Shown piece by piece: positions 12,101 to 26,100 of a stretch of 64,000 nt of DNA (position 1 is its first letter; every line of letters starts with the position of its first letter). The stretch is from Owenia fusiformis. Lineage: Eukaryota > Annelida > Polychaeta > Sabellida > Oweniidae. The stretch lies in the NCBI GenBank assembly GCA_903813345.2, contig CAIIXF020000006.1:16310348-16374347 (forward strand). Reading direction: 5' to 3'. The position numbers were made by a program, and so were the translations under genes. The notes below the pieces were generated by a model. It saw nothing but the letters and a program-made list of their open reading frames with translations. It was not told where the DNA came from and searched no databases.

Positions 12101-13596
12101 GTACATGGAGAACTATTAACTACAAACTGGTGATTTTCTACAAAATACTGGAGATTTTGCAGGAGAAACTAGGAGTTTGATGCTGTAGTAAAGAACGGCA
12201 AGGATAGTTCCACACAGGTATGTTATGTAATGAACTAGAGAACACATGTGACTAGTGATTGACTGGATACCTGGAAGGAGATAACAGAGTGAATCAACTG
12301 GCTTATTTCACTGTACACCTGGTTTGAATAATAAGAATGGCGTTTTGATGGTCATGTTTTGAAATGCAAAATATGATACTAAAGAGTGGAATTAGCAAGG
12401 AATTAAGTGAATAGGTGTGAAAGTAACACTCTAAATTGTGTAGAAATGTAAGAAAATCAGATACTTCATTCAAATTTTAGAGAGAAATTGAGTGGAATAA
12501 GCATGAGATATCTTTAGCCTCGGATACCTTTACTCACATGTACTACATGTTATGGTTGTCATACATTCTGAAACTAAATCTAAGATGAATTCAGAGAATG
12601 GAATCAATTACAGATTTTTCAATCTGTCTTGCAGTTATCTTTATAATACCTTTTGACTGATGAGGCATAGCATCTGGTTTTAGATAAATTCTTGGCATTT
12701 AGCTGAAAAAAGTTTTATACTGATTTTATTGGATTGATAAAAAGACAATGTTCGTTAATGTTCATAAAACTTCATCACTGTTCTCTCAGTTCATTCAATT
12801 GAAATCCTACGATTCGTTGAAAAGTGAACGATATATATGATTATCATGGCATGTACTTGTGAGTATAGAGAGCTGGCAGGAACAGATAAAAGCATTTGAG
12901 TGATTTACAGTGAATACAAGTTCTTATACAAGATCCTTAGATTGGTGGAAAAAAACATTTCTTTGACAGCTGCAGGTTTTACATGTTTTCACTTGAAGTA
13001 GGGATAATTACATGGATGATAACATAGAGAAGACCCCAACCAGATACACTATTTAAGGAAGACTTGAGTTGCAACTGGAGAAACCCTTGAAGTTACATCC
13101 CTGGCAATGAGCTACATGTATCATCAATGAAACATTTGCAAAAAATTCAACTTTACATTTTTGATTGTAATCATGTTCTGAGCAAACCATTTAATGCTTG
13201 ACTGGATCTGAAGTTCTATTTATTATGTTTTAGAGTGTTATTTTACCGGCTCCGGAATGACATCATTTATTTTTTCAATTACATTAAGCAGGCCCGGGTC
13301 ATTCCGACATTGGTTTGACGTTTCTGTTGGTATTACACATAGATCTGTTGGAATCATCTGGTTACCTAATGCCACTCAGCGCTCACTACCTTAGATCACT
13401 AAACAGGATTCTAATCAAATTTGTTATAAGTTTTGTCAAATACAATTTTGTATACGTCATCTAGAATTCAACTTTTTACTTTCATAGAATTTTTTCTATT
13501 TTTTAACATAATATGAGTATGTTATATCTGAATATTGTTGTTCTTTTTCAATGAGAAACTACTTGCCAGGGATGTAACTTTTGCCTCTATATACAG
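9139..13596. other. Intergenic, upstream of the CRMP long first exon
   Basis: No exon or full element recognised, apart from the palindrome at 11080-11110. The 11880-11945 stretch has a CCAAT box and TGTGACG. Two possible splice acceptors, near 13596 and 13682, could begin the exon that holds the 13808 start codon. Confidence 0.35.
11080..11110. repeat. Palindrome CATGGGCTTTCAA / TTGAAAGCCCATG
   Basis: A near-perfect inverted repeat with a 5-base centre. Same motif as at 4466-4494. Confidence 0.6.
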
Positions 13597-13807
13597 GTAA
13601 CACACAACAACTAGGAGATCAATCTGGATTGAGCTGTTCACTCTCTTAGTAAAGAGATAAAATAACTGATAAAAACATTTCAGCATCTAACATTGCTTTC
13701 TCTGAAAATACCAAAACACGGACTTTGGCGATTTAGCCCTTAGTGCCAGAAGATTAATTCTGTACATTACCGATTAGGACTGAATAAAAGAGGGCATTGA
13801 ATTCAAA

Positions 13808-14119
13808 ATGGCTGAAAAAGGTTACCAGTATAGTTCTCCACTGACGGGAACTTCATCCGGAGCTCCAAAGCCCAGGATGTTGAAAGGAATGTTTGACGTT
13901 GTTCCCGATGCTTTCGATGGCTATGATAAATCACTTGGCCTTGGTAATCAGTCCCCACGTCACCAAGCAAAGGCCATCAAGAAAGATACTACCGAAGAGG
14001 AAAACAAGGAAGAAATGCTGGAAGTCACCATTAAGGAGAATGATAATGGATCTGTCACTGCAGAGAAGATCGAAGTTAAAGAAATCACAACTGCCATTGG
14101 GGATGAAGGAGTATATGGG
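13808..14119 (+). CDS. CRMP: CRMP first coding exon, long N-terminus
   Basis: The ATG at 13808 (context AAAATGG) opens a 312-nt, 104-codon exon ending at a GTAAAT donor in phase 0, matching the acceptor at 55471. The peptide is hydrophilic. It contains [20 protein letters not shown], resembling the GGMF..VEGAFES stretch of vertebrate long-form CRMP N-termini. The second half is acidic and Lys/Glu-rich, probably disordered. The upstream 5' UTR runs at least to about 13683. Confidence 0.8.
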
Positions 14120-17100
14120 GTAAATATCAACTATTACTCACCCTTTGTTTTTCTTAAAATTACTTGAAATCTCTCTCATACGTAGTTTCCTCGACACTAC
14201 AATAGAGAAACAATTATAAGTTAAAGAAAACACAGAATGAAATTCCATGCTAATGGCTGATGTGAAAAAGTCAGTCCACCCCAGTAGTGATCGAACCCAC
14301 GACCCCTCGCTTACAAGGCGATGCTCTGGAGCATCGATCCCCTCATCTCACCCTTTCACCTGCCATGGAGCACCACTCCTATCATAGAGCATAACTTCCT
14401 ATGATGAAGCACCCATCCACTGTCATGGAACACCCTCATCTCTGTCATAAGGCATGGAACAACCTTTTCCCTGTATTTGGAGCATTATTTCACCAATCAT
14501 GTACCATTTCTCCCTGTCATAGGGCACCCTCCCCTGTCTTTTAGCACCCTTTCCCTATAGGCCCAAAGACACATATAGAATACAATATCTCCACTGCTAT
14601 GACCCCTTTTGCCCTTCTTCTTATAATCAACCATACCTCCTGCCATGGAGCACCAGTCAAATTATTAGTCCTCCTCAACCATGGAGGCACCCATCCCCCT
14701 CTAGTATGGAACACCTTTCCTCATGAAAAAGCACCCATCCCTTACTATGGAGCACCCGTCCCCACTACTGTAGAAAGTCCTTCCCATATAACCACTTCTC
14801 CTGTCATAGAGTATTGTTTCAGCTCGAACCCCTACCACAGAGCACCAGTCTTCTTATCATTGAGCATATAACTTGCTATGCAACACTCATCCTGCAATCA
14901 CATCTATTTCCACAACACCATTCCCCTACCAGTACCATAAAGCAACCTTCCCCTGCATCAAGCCCCTCCCCTTAAGCTTTGTATTAAATTGACGCAATTT
15001 TAAAATAGAATCTCATCTAGGAAGGATACAGTTTTCCTGAATGTAATATGGAACCATCCATTTCCAAATGATATTCCACACAAACTCAAATAAACAGTTC
15101 TCAGAAACAGAAATTGCTGTCTATGAGATAAAATATATATCTTCATATATAATTCACTTTAGTTCATTAAGTAGCATCAAATTACATTGTTTTATATGTA
15201 TTGTCATCATGCTCATTGTGCCTCCTCAGACTCACCATGAATAAATACTTTGACAGATCAGTATCACATTGACCTAATAAATGTAGTTTATAATGACAGA
15301 GTGTAGTAAGCCAACGGCTGTCTCTCAATTACTTTTAATCCATTCTGGTAAAAGTATATATCCCTTGGAATTAGGTAAGACCTATTTGTAATATTAGAAA
15401 TCCCTTTTAGTGATGGGAAGTTTGTTAAATCAGAATAAAGTAACCGAGAAAATATCTCTGTTATGTAATATTTACCCATAAACCTGACTATTCATCCCTT
15501 TTTGATAGTTCAGTTTGCTTCTTTAAAAGTGAGTTTCATCTTTTGATTAAGTTTGATTAAGGTTTAAGATTCAGCTACCTAATAAAAACTGCAATCACTT
15601 TTTGGGGCCATCAAGAATTAAAGATCTTAAACACCACCAGGCTAGAAGCAGTGACATATTGTCTCCAAATTTTTTATGGTGGCGGTTGGTGTTTTGTGGT
15701 CTTCGGTGGTCTGCATCTGTAACAATATTGGGAGGGGTGACCTTGTGGTTTTTGCCCCAATTCCAGATCTTAGATTGTTAAGTTTGATACAGTGATTAAG
15801 GAATAAATAATGATAGGCCATTCAATATGGTGAAATTCAGCACGAGTTGGACAGAATGTTGTACAAAGCACGAACCGAAGGTGAGTGCATTTGTACTAAC
15901 ATTCTGTCCAACGAGTGCTGAATTTCACCATATTGAATGGCCTATCATTATTTATTCCGATTCAAACATAAAAATTAGTAAAAGCCGTGTCTGTGGAACG
16001 GGCATGAAGGAAGAATACGCATGCTGTCAAGATTCTGAAGTCGGCCGGAAAATTTTTTAGAATTTGTTTGGGCTGTTCTATTTTACTCCCCGTTTTAGAT
16101 TTTATACGGTGTATGCAAACATGGGTCAGCCATAGTTAAATAGTTACAGTAGTTACGGAGGGAGTAAAAAAGAACAGCTATCCCCGGACAGAGCCCCAGA
16201 TGTGCAGCTGAGATGTGACGTCACTCAAAACAATGCAAATTGCAGATTGAATAGAGCATGGTCCTGCATCTATGGAGAATTAGAGAACGTTCTATATTGG
16301 CTATGCTGCATTCTGATTGGTTGAGAAATTCGAATAGAGCACGGTCATGTTTGAATGGATAATCATTACTACCTTATGGTCGAGGAAATTAGAAATGGAT
16401 ATTTTTAACAAAGAGTAAATTCTTAAAATAGTTCCAATAGACTAGATGCGAGTAGAAATAATCTTGATTTACGTCATTAAATATTGAAAATTCAAAATGA
16501 TGTAAATATTTGAAATCTACATGTAAAAGTACATCTAGAAATATGGTTTCGAAAATTGTTTATCAACTTTGAAAATTTAATTTGTTTTGAAAATGTGATT
16601 TCTAGTTCGGGTTGAATCCCCATAGACTCCATTTTACAAAGTCACAAAAAGTGAAATATCTTTTCTTGTAATTGACAAATAACATTTTCCTTTACTGGAC
16701 ATCTTTTAATTTGCATAATTATTGGATACATAAGGTTTATATGAAAATTAAACCATAAGAACAGATGTAATTTAATTTAAAGGGAACCTTCTACTATACC
16801 CGCCATGCTATCTGACCCGAACGAGCCACCTGGTGGTGAAATTGGTAACTACCTACTCGCATCTGCGTTATTAAATGATAAAAAATGTTTTTTCTTGCAT
16901 CATGTCTTTGTCCCCTATTATGTACGAGAGGGATGTAACGCAAGGCTTGTAGCAAACCTAATAAACTATGAATCTTGTAAATGTCCAGGTGATCTGGAAG
17001 TGGAATGTGATTAGCCCCAGTGAGTTAATGATTGTCTCTGCACCTGGTTACACCTGTTGTCCATGTATATTCAGGTACACACTTTGTGCTACCCGAAAGT

Positions 17101-20100
17101 GACATTAATAGCCACCATAAACAAGGAGCCAAAATAAGCCTGGACTTTGTGACTTCATCTAGAGAGACCGCCTCTTTGATATATATCCTCATTCCTAACC
17201 AATTGCTAATTGGTTGTCATACCTAAAAAATGTATTTTGTAAAAAAAATTGCATCACTTGTTTTTACATGACCAGTAAATATGAGAATTTAATCGGCAGC
17301 ATTTTTATGTCAATAGCACAAGTGATGAAATATTGTATAACTTTTTTGTCGACAGTGTTCGGCATTAGGCAGTTGGTGTTTGGCATTCAGCTGTTGGTGT
17401 TTGGTATCTGGCATCTGTAACGAATGGTAGGTGGTGACATTTTGCATGTTAATGCCTTGTTCCTTTATATAATTCCTATTTCTTAATTATCTTATGGGCT
17501 TCCTTGTAAGGATGACCATGATAACAACCAACCATTTGGGAGGCAAGTCTTGATAACCCCTAATTTAATGAATTGTACAATCACAATTCTAAATCAAGAT
17601 TGATATACAGCACATAAAATATAACTTTATCTTGATGTATTATTCTCATATCTCTACTTTCTCATATATCACTGTTTATCTGGGATATCAGAAATAGACG
17701 CATTATAATCCATTGTATAAAGGATGGCTATGAGACCACACTGCTCATCATTTTGGTGTTCTGGGTTTGATCCTGTGCAAAATAATTCTCCTAATCATAA
17801 GAAATATGTTTCATCTCCAAGTTGGATTTAGTGACATTTTCTGTATGAAATAGGTATAAATTAACATTGTGAACTACATGTAGTTGATATTGAATACTAC
17901 AGGGTGGTCCAAAAAAAATTGGAACATTTGATAATTGAACTCAAAATCATTATTTTTTCTCTAAAATGCACCAAAATTTTACTGAGTATTGTTCAATCAC
18001 TTATTTATCTGATGTAAAGTTTATAGGTGCAAACAACAAAGTTCATGCATTAAACTAGAGAATGTTTGATATGACCCCTTTTCTCCTGAATTACAAGTTG
18101 AAGCCTGGGACTCAGTTTTGAAATGATTCATTCACTTTGCTGTTCGTTTGATTTTGTCCAAGCCATCTTGTTTAAAAATTCAGCTTGAACAAACTACTTA
18201 TATGTTTGCCTTGGAAGATCAAATATATGAACATATTCAACATTTTTTTAACCCAAATTGATGGGTATCCAGCATATTTTGATGGCTATTGTTGGATATA
18301 TTACTGATTGAATATTCTCCAAAAAGAGGCCAGGGTAGTCTGTTTTGACTGGTAAATGAGCCCCCTCCCCTTTCTTGTTCTAATATGAATAATATTCATT
18401 GAATATATCAATATATGTATATCAATATCATAAAGGAGTTTCCCAGAACACAAATGATATATTATATTATGTATGCTTAGAGGTGGTCTTTAATAAAGCC
18501 TTGTAAATAACTAGTCAGTTTCCCCTCTACTGAAAAGTGGAAACAATGATTTTGTCAGTTTAGTAGCTGTATGGGTTATGCAATCACCCACCTCTGACAT
18601 GTTCTTTCTTTCCTACTCTAATGATTTGGGGTATTCTTAAGTTGACAAGAACACAATTGTTTTCCAGTAAACCATAGATGTTAATACCTCATGTCAACTA
18701 AATATGATTTTATAAAATGTGTATAGCAATCAACATGTTCATAAAAGCTTTGAAATAAAGAATACTTGAAAAAGTAGCTGCGAAATTGACAAGTGTATAT
18801 TTAAGAAAAGGGGGTCATATCAAACATTGACTAGTTTAATGCATTAACTTTGTGGTTTGCACCTATAAACTTAACATCAGAGAGATAAGTGACTGAACTA
18901 TGCTCAGTGAAATTTTGGTGTATTTTAGAGGAAGAATAAAGGTTTTGTGTTCAATTAACAAATGTTCCAATTTTTTTTGGACCACCCTGTATAATCAGTA
19001 TTGGATATGTATTTGATTTTGTAGGAATGATGTTTTCTCGCACATGCCCTTGATGCATCTATAAAAATCCTTTAAAATCTTTGATAGCAATCTTAACATT
19101 TGATTGATGTACATTCAACTTATTTTGTAAAATCAATTTTTTAGCTAAAATTTCTTCCTGGTGTTCAAGTGTTTTCTTTGGGGCTACTTGTTAAATTATC
19201 ACTTTTGGCTAATTGGAGTAATTGGGATACTTAAAGAGACCTAGAGTCAAAGTTCATTATCTGGGAACTCTCAACACTTCTTCTACAAGATAATGTATCA
19301 ATCACATGGCTTCTTCATCACTGTTCATCATGGATAAGCATCCACAATGCACCAGAAACAGATTATCAGAATGTAACAATCATATTTTAGGTCACTCCTC
19401 TTATGTATAACATATGTGTTCATTTGAAAAGGGGTGAAGTTTCCTATTGATTCAGTTCTATTTTGCATACAGACAGTACAGACTTGCCACAAAATCTTCC
19501 TTTTTTGGGTAAGACAAAACCAAAGGGACATGTAACACTAATTATAGTATAAGTACTGTTCTATATATTTGTATGAGTTAAGATAAATCAAAGGAAGCAA
19601 TATATGACATGAGAAACAACAGGTGTATGTATTACATGTATTACATACACAGCAGTGAAACCTGTAAAGTGGAGCACCTCTAGAAGTGGAACACATCTGT
19701 TAGTGGAACACTTTTCAGAGTGCCAAGACCAACTGACTTAATGTTAAATGAACCTCTCTAACATGTAAGTGGAATATCTCCGAAGTACTATCTCCAAACA
19801 CTTTTAGAGGTACCAAAGGTGTTCTACTTAGACAGGTTTTACTTTATATTGTAGATAATAATTACTGATATTGTACATGTATATCGTATATGATATATTC
19901 AGTAGTACATGCATTGCAAAGCCAATATGACGGTGAGTTATCAAAATTACAAAATTACAAAACAAAATTAGACATGTTGGTACCTTGTATGAAGTTTGAA
20001 TCCAGGAAGCAAAATTGTATTTTTAACTGTCGTTGACTTCAAGGTAGGTGTAACTCATTCATGAGGCTTGTGAAATTTATGTTTGGGGCAAAGGGGGCCT

Positions 20101-23100
20101 TTAACCTGCCACCATTTAAAATGAACTTTGTGTAAGGTTGAAAGCTCATTAGAAGTGACCAATTAGTATTTGTACAATGTACAGAGGTAGTAAATAAAGA
20201 GAAGACGCTAATGGGACAGTAATTAGTAAAAAAAGGTACAGGTGAATGTATTTATGGTCTCAGTCGTGTTTATTACAAAAGTATCTTTTTTGACTCAAGC
20301 TTTTGAACTTTATCTTAACATCAATTATTAGTGTGTGAAATTGATATCAAAAGGTAACAGGAACATTTATTTAAGGTAACATTGTAAGAAACACGGTTTT
20401 GAAAAATAAAACATCATCTTTATAACAACATCAATGATTCCGTGCAAAACTTTTTTTCACAAATATTTAAATCCATTTTTACTCAATCTTGATATATTTT
20501 CATATTTTTTACTATTTTCATATTGGTATGCATTTCAGTTATATAAATTCAATGATTATGTTCCCTTTGCAAGAGTAATAAAATGGATTGAGTCAAATAA
20601 GATTTTTGTAAGAATAGTAAATCTGATACCTAAAGTAAAAAAGTGGATTTAACGAAAGATTTATAGTGGCCATAAAAACTGAAATCACTGGATCAGAGAC
20701 AGTCAAAAGACTTGAAAAAAAAGTACATGATAAAAAATGATTAGTAGTAGTAGTGTAAGTGTATCATCTTAAACTATTTAGGCCAAAATCTAGTGTACAG
20801 TAAGCTATTTACGAGTGGATTAACTTCAAATAATCAGGATTCACCAGGAAAATGTATGGTGTAAGTATATTTTATAACATTTTTGATAATGTATTCTATT
20901 TGATTTAAATGAGATGTACGATATACTGATCTTAGTGAAATGGCCTGATTTTAAGATTTTCAGATTGTTGAAATATGAGTGCTTTTCAATATTTATAGAC
21001 TATAATTTTCAATCAAGTATGAATTTTATATGACATTGCATCAATTTATATTATAATAAGTTTCTTTCATTATGCTTTAGCCAACTGGTAAGGTATAATA
21101 TGAATTTCAATGCTTTGTTACATTTAGGTCACACTGACCTTATCAAATAGGTTTTTAATCTGTTCATTTATACAAATTAAATTTTGAGCATAATTGTTAT
21201 GAATCTTAATTTCTCTGAGAAATCTAAATCTGATCAGCAGTCAAGCTAAATATAAGTTTCTATTTCATACAGTTCAATATTTTGATTGACAGGTCTATTT
21301 TTGGAAGTGAAATTGATGGCTTGTGTTAGAATTCCAAGGTCAAGCTGATCTGGTCACTCTCTAAGACAATTTAAAAACAGAATTTTGACTGAAATTGATT
21401 GTTTCTATCTTTATTTTTGTGGGTAAAAACAAATTTATAGAAAAATTTACCTTGCAAATCATTCTTGGCTATCTAATATCAGTTTACTTGAGAGGTTTTA
21501 ATAACAATCATTTTTATTTGAAAGGAGTTTTTGACAGATTTTATAAGACTGTTTTGTCACAGAATTTCAAGGAAAGAACAATTTCAGTTCACAATCTTCA
21601 CAAGTTCAGAGTTTCACTTGGATTTTATTGTCTTAAAGATAAACTGTTATACCAGCTATGATGAATTTGGGAACTATTGCTAGATTTAATCTTAATAACC
21701 ACTCGTTCCATAAGTAAATAGTAATCATATTTTTTGAAATACATTTTACATGTTCAATTTAGAATAATCCAAACTTTGACACCAAAAAGGCAAAATGTTG
21801 CCACAGTTGGTCAATCATTTCAAAACATGCAAATTAAATATATTTTAGATATTATAAAAGTGATATGATATACAAAATACAGTTTTTGATGTTTTGCATT
21901 CATATAAAAAAGAAACAAAATATCTACCAAATGCTTATTTGTTTTGGAATTGCAGCTTTTGGTTTTATATATTGTCAAAAGATGTCATGCTCTGTGCCTT
22001 GATAAGTACCCTTAGAATGTTACATTCTTATCCTCTACAGGAAATTCTGGGATAAAACATAATCAGTTATGTTTATTTTTAACAATTATCAAAAATATGA
22101 AGAACTCAATGCTTCTGGAGAACTAATGATTTTTGAGTCTGATTAAAAAAAATAATGCATTGCAATTTTTCAGGCATGATTTGTCTATATTAGATGGCAC
22201 ATTGCATTATTACTTAGACTCATTAGTATGCAGACATCAGCCTTAACCCTATGAGGCGATTCCCATATTCCCTGGAGTATACGTGTATACGCATCAGCAA
22301 GTACAAGATCTTACAATATCTTACAAAATGTCTTGAATCTGAGGTATTTTCATGTATTGCATCCCATTTCATGGCCATAAATGACTATGGAAAACATTTT
22401 TGATGATGCCTTGAAATATGACTAATATTATTGGAATGAGAATTGATTCTAATAGAGTTCCATGGTAATTACATTGTAACATACCGTTTTGTCATATTGT
22501 TCCATTTTTCTGCCTTAAGGCCGAGTGAACAAACTCACAAGAGAAAGTTGAATTGACCTACCTGCTTTTAGTGCTTCTGAATGGTTTAGCAGCCAACTGG
22601 TAAGGTATGGTAATCATACAGTATAATCGTATAAGTCGGTAAAAGAACACTTTATTTTATGAATACTTTAAGAACACTTTACTTATTATAATTTCATCCC
22701 ATACTAAAAGATGGTTCAAAATGTGAACATTGTTCAACTATAAAAGGTTTCATTGTATATCGTGCAATGATGTACTAAACTACTGTGTGATTGATTAGTG
22801 TCTGATAGAATACATTTATTCATTTTTATGAATGAAATAATAAATGCTTGTCAATATCAATGATTCAGAATTAAATTGGTCTTATATGAGATAATCATCA
22901 TATCCCATTGTCCACGATTATATTAAAAGATAGGATACAAGCAATTTATGATGACACATTTAGCATCCAAGATATCTCGGATAAAAAGGTCACTCTGGCA
23001 TCCGTGTCTAATCAAATATTCTTGCCCAGTTAGAAATTAACTATGCAACAGTACAGTCATGGAAAGGAATCTATTCTTCTGAATTATACATAATACATTA

Positions 23101-26100
23101 CAACGTGAGGCGTGCCTATGTGAAATTATAGCAATCACCAAACCTGTGTCACGCTACAGAAATCTGAATGATTTTTTGCATTAAGTGTGGAGCGTGTAAA
23201 ATGTCGGCAGGTGGGATAAGTCTCGTTGATGATCATGCCGAAATTATCGGGGACCATAAGGAACACTTCTGCTCAGAGTCTGAGGTCTGTATTAACTGTA
23301 TTCTGTTCGTCGATAATCATCTATGTATTATATATTATAAAGGAGGAAATCTCAGAATTAATTGTTTGGATACCTGAAGATTTTTATCTTTGGAACATGG
23401 TGACTTGTTTGATTATTGGTTAATTAATACATATACAGGTATATTCAGGTATGGCCAAGTTACGCTCTCTATGACAGCTTGATCATGTATTGATTGCGGT
23501 GATTGTTCAAATAATATAAAATAATGAGCAGACAGACCTTTAATGTAAGTGAGCTATAAAATGTTTATGGATGTCTATGAAAAAATGGTAATAGAAAAAT
23601 ATTTTTTGATTGTGGGAACTATGTAGGTAGACATATGCTTAGCCAGACAAGAGGAATAATGTATGCTGTTGATTAATAGAAAATTTGAGGTCTTTTGAAA
23701 AAGCCTATTTTATCAAAAATAATGCCTATACTTATATACAGTTGTACAGCCTATTTTTAGGCTCAAAAAGTGCCGGGACTACCAGTACAATGCATATAAC
23801 ATATAGAATAGTGCAGGTTTAAAATATGCAGAACTGGCAACTGAAACACTATTGAGAACTGTCAAGGAGATATCTGTATGTCGTTTACGAACAGGTCTCA
23901 TGATCAGCTTATTTGACCCACCTTAATATGTGACATCAGCTAAAGTTATCCAAGTGATGGTGTTAAAACATATTTAGGATAATATCACCTCATCGTATCA
24001 CATAATGAGCAGACAGAAAACATACTTCATTTAACTGAGTCAGATAAAGTTAGCAATTTTGAAATGTACAGGTATGAGTTTTTTTGTGGCAGCAGTCAAT
24101 GGTTGGTGTTTGACATTAGGTGTTCGGCATTTGGCATTTAGTGTCTGTAACAAATGGCAGTGGTTATATTTTGCATGTTAATGCCCGAAGTAGACTGTTA
24201 TTGGATGGATTGATGTTCAATATTAACCAGAGCTTGTCAAAAGGTTGATTTTCTATGGTCATTTCCCCTGACATCATCGTTGACCCAGAACTGTCCAGTA
24301 TTGAAACATTATTGAAACAAAAATCTTTTCAGCTCACTTGTTGGTTGAGAAAATGTTAACCAATTGTTTGAATTTATTTATAATCTGCTAAACTGTAAAC
24401 TTATTCAGATGTTAGTTTAGAACTTATCTCTTTAATCATAGTAGAATGTCCACAAGAACAAGGTGTTCACTAGACTATGAAGTTTGCTTTTAAGGTGTTC
24501 AAGAGATGGCTACCCAGAGATATGAGACCAAGGGTATGATGTATGTTATCCATTTATGCTTAGGGTAGAGGTGCTCATTAGAGTTGTGTTCACTAGAGAG
24601 ATGTCCTTAGATGGAGGTGTTCACTAGAAAGATGTCCTTAGATAGAGGTGTTCACTAGAGAGATGTCCTTAGATAGAGGTGTTCACTAGAAAAATGCCTT
24701 TAGATGGAGGTGTTCCCTAGAGAGATGTCCTTAGATAGAGGTGTTCCCTAGAGAGATGTCCTTTGATGGATGTGTTCCCTAGAAATATGTCTTTAGATTG
24801 AGGTGTTCCCTAGAAAGATGTCATTAGTTGGAGGTGTTCACTACTAGGGAGATGTCCTCAGATAGAGGTGTTCCCTAGAGAGATGTCCTTTGATGGAGGT
24901 GTTTCCTAGAAATATGTCTTTAGATGGAGGTGTTCACAAGAAAGATGTCTTTAGATAGAGGTGTTCACAAGAAAGATGTCCTTAGACGGAGGTGTTCATA
25001 AGAAAGATGTCTTTAGATAGAGGTGTTCACGAGAAAGATGGTTTTAGATGGAGGTGTTCACAAGAAAGATGTCTTTAGATGGAGATGTTCACGAGAAAGA
25101 TGTCTTTAGATGGGGGTGTTCATGAGAAAGATGTCTTTAGATGGGGGTGTTCATGAGAAAGATGTCTTTAGATGGGGGTGTTCATGAGAAAGATGTCTTT
25201 AGATGGGGGTGTTCATGAGAAAGATGTCCTAAGATGGAGGTGTTCATTAAAGAGCACTGTTACTGATAGATACAACAGAGAGACTGCTAACCGGTGTTCA
25301 TGAAACAGAAACATCAGTGATATGTGTCTATTAGAAAGTCACTACTAAATGCTGTTCTCATGAAACAAATATGTGGTTAGGTGTTCATAAAAGAGAGGTG
25401 TTCAGAGAAATCTGTGTATCATATCATGCTTTTACCTTAACAATCTATTCAGAAGGTGTTCATTAAAGATATGTGGCCACAAGAGATATTAACAAGTGAG
25501 AAGTATTCAGTAAAAATTTGCTATAGAGATATGTTTACTCGACAGAGTTGTTTACTAGAGAGAGGTGTTCAGAGTGATCTTTGTATTATGTTTACTTCAG
25601 AGTGATGTTCAGTAGGTGTTCACTAAAAAGAGGTGTTTACCAGACAGAGCTGGTGCTCACTAAAAAGGTGTTTTATAGTTCTTGGGATAGGAGTTAAGTA
25701 AATAGGCTTATGGGCCATGTAAACCAGCATAGAATATGCAAATTAGATAGATACATATATGTATACATACATATATCTATGTATTCATGCATATATATAT
25801 TATATGCCAGCACAGAATATGCAAATTAGATAGATACATTATTATATGTATTCATATATATGTATGATATATATACAAGCATGGAATATGTTAATTAGAT
25901 AGACTAGATACATATATAGAACTAGATACAGAACAATTAATCTATTAGTTGGCATAGCATATGTTAATTAAATAACAATAATTCATGAATATCTGAGATA
26001 TCTATGAATATGCTTTAAGGTTCAGCTGGAAAGTAACATTTTGGTAAAAAATTGCTATACCTGCACATGTTATTTTCTGGTACAAAATTAAGTATGAAGG

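Noticed and set aside
13893-14123. Second open frame within the CRMP long first exon
   Set aside because: Overlaps the main frame out of phase; the main frame has the CRMP-like motif and correct splice phase.
14272-14350. Functional tRNA gene
   Set aside because: B box and anticodon arm look right but the acceptor stem and A box do not; kept only as a tRNA-like repeat.
16805-17014. 69-codon plus-strand frame starting MLSDPNEPP
   Set aside because: Most of its first third lies in the MITE-like element shared with 60344-60777, where the frame is not conserved.
24569-25245. CRISPR-like regular repeat spacing
   Set aside because: Units are contiguous with no unique spacers, in an animal genome; it is a minisatellite.
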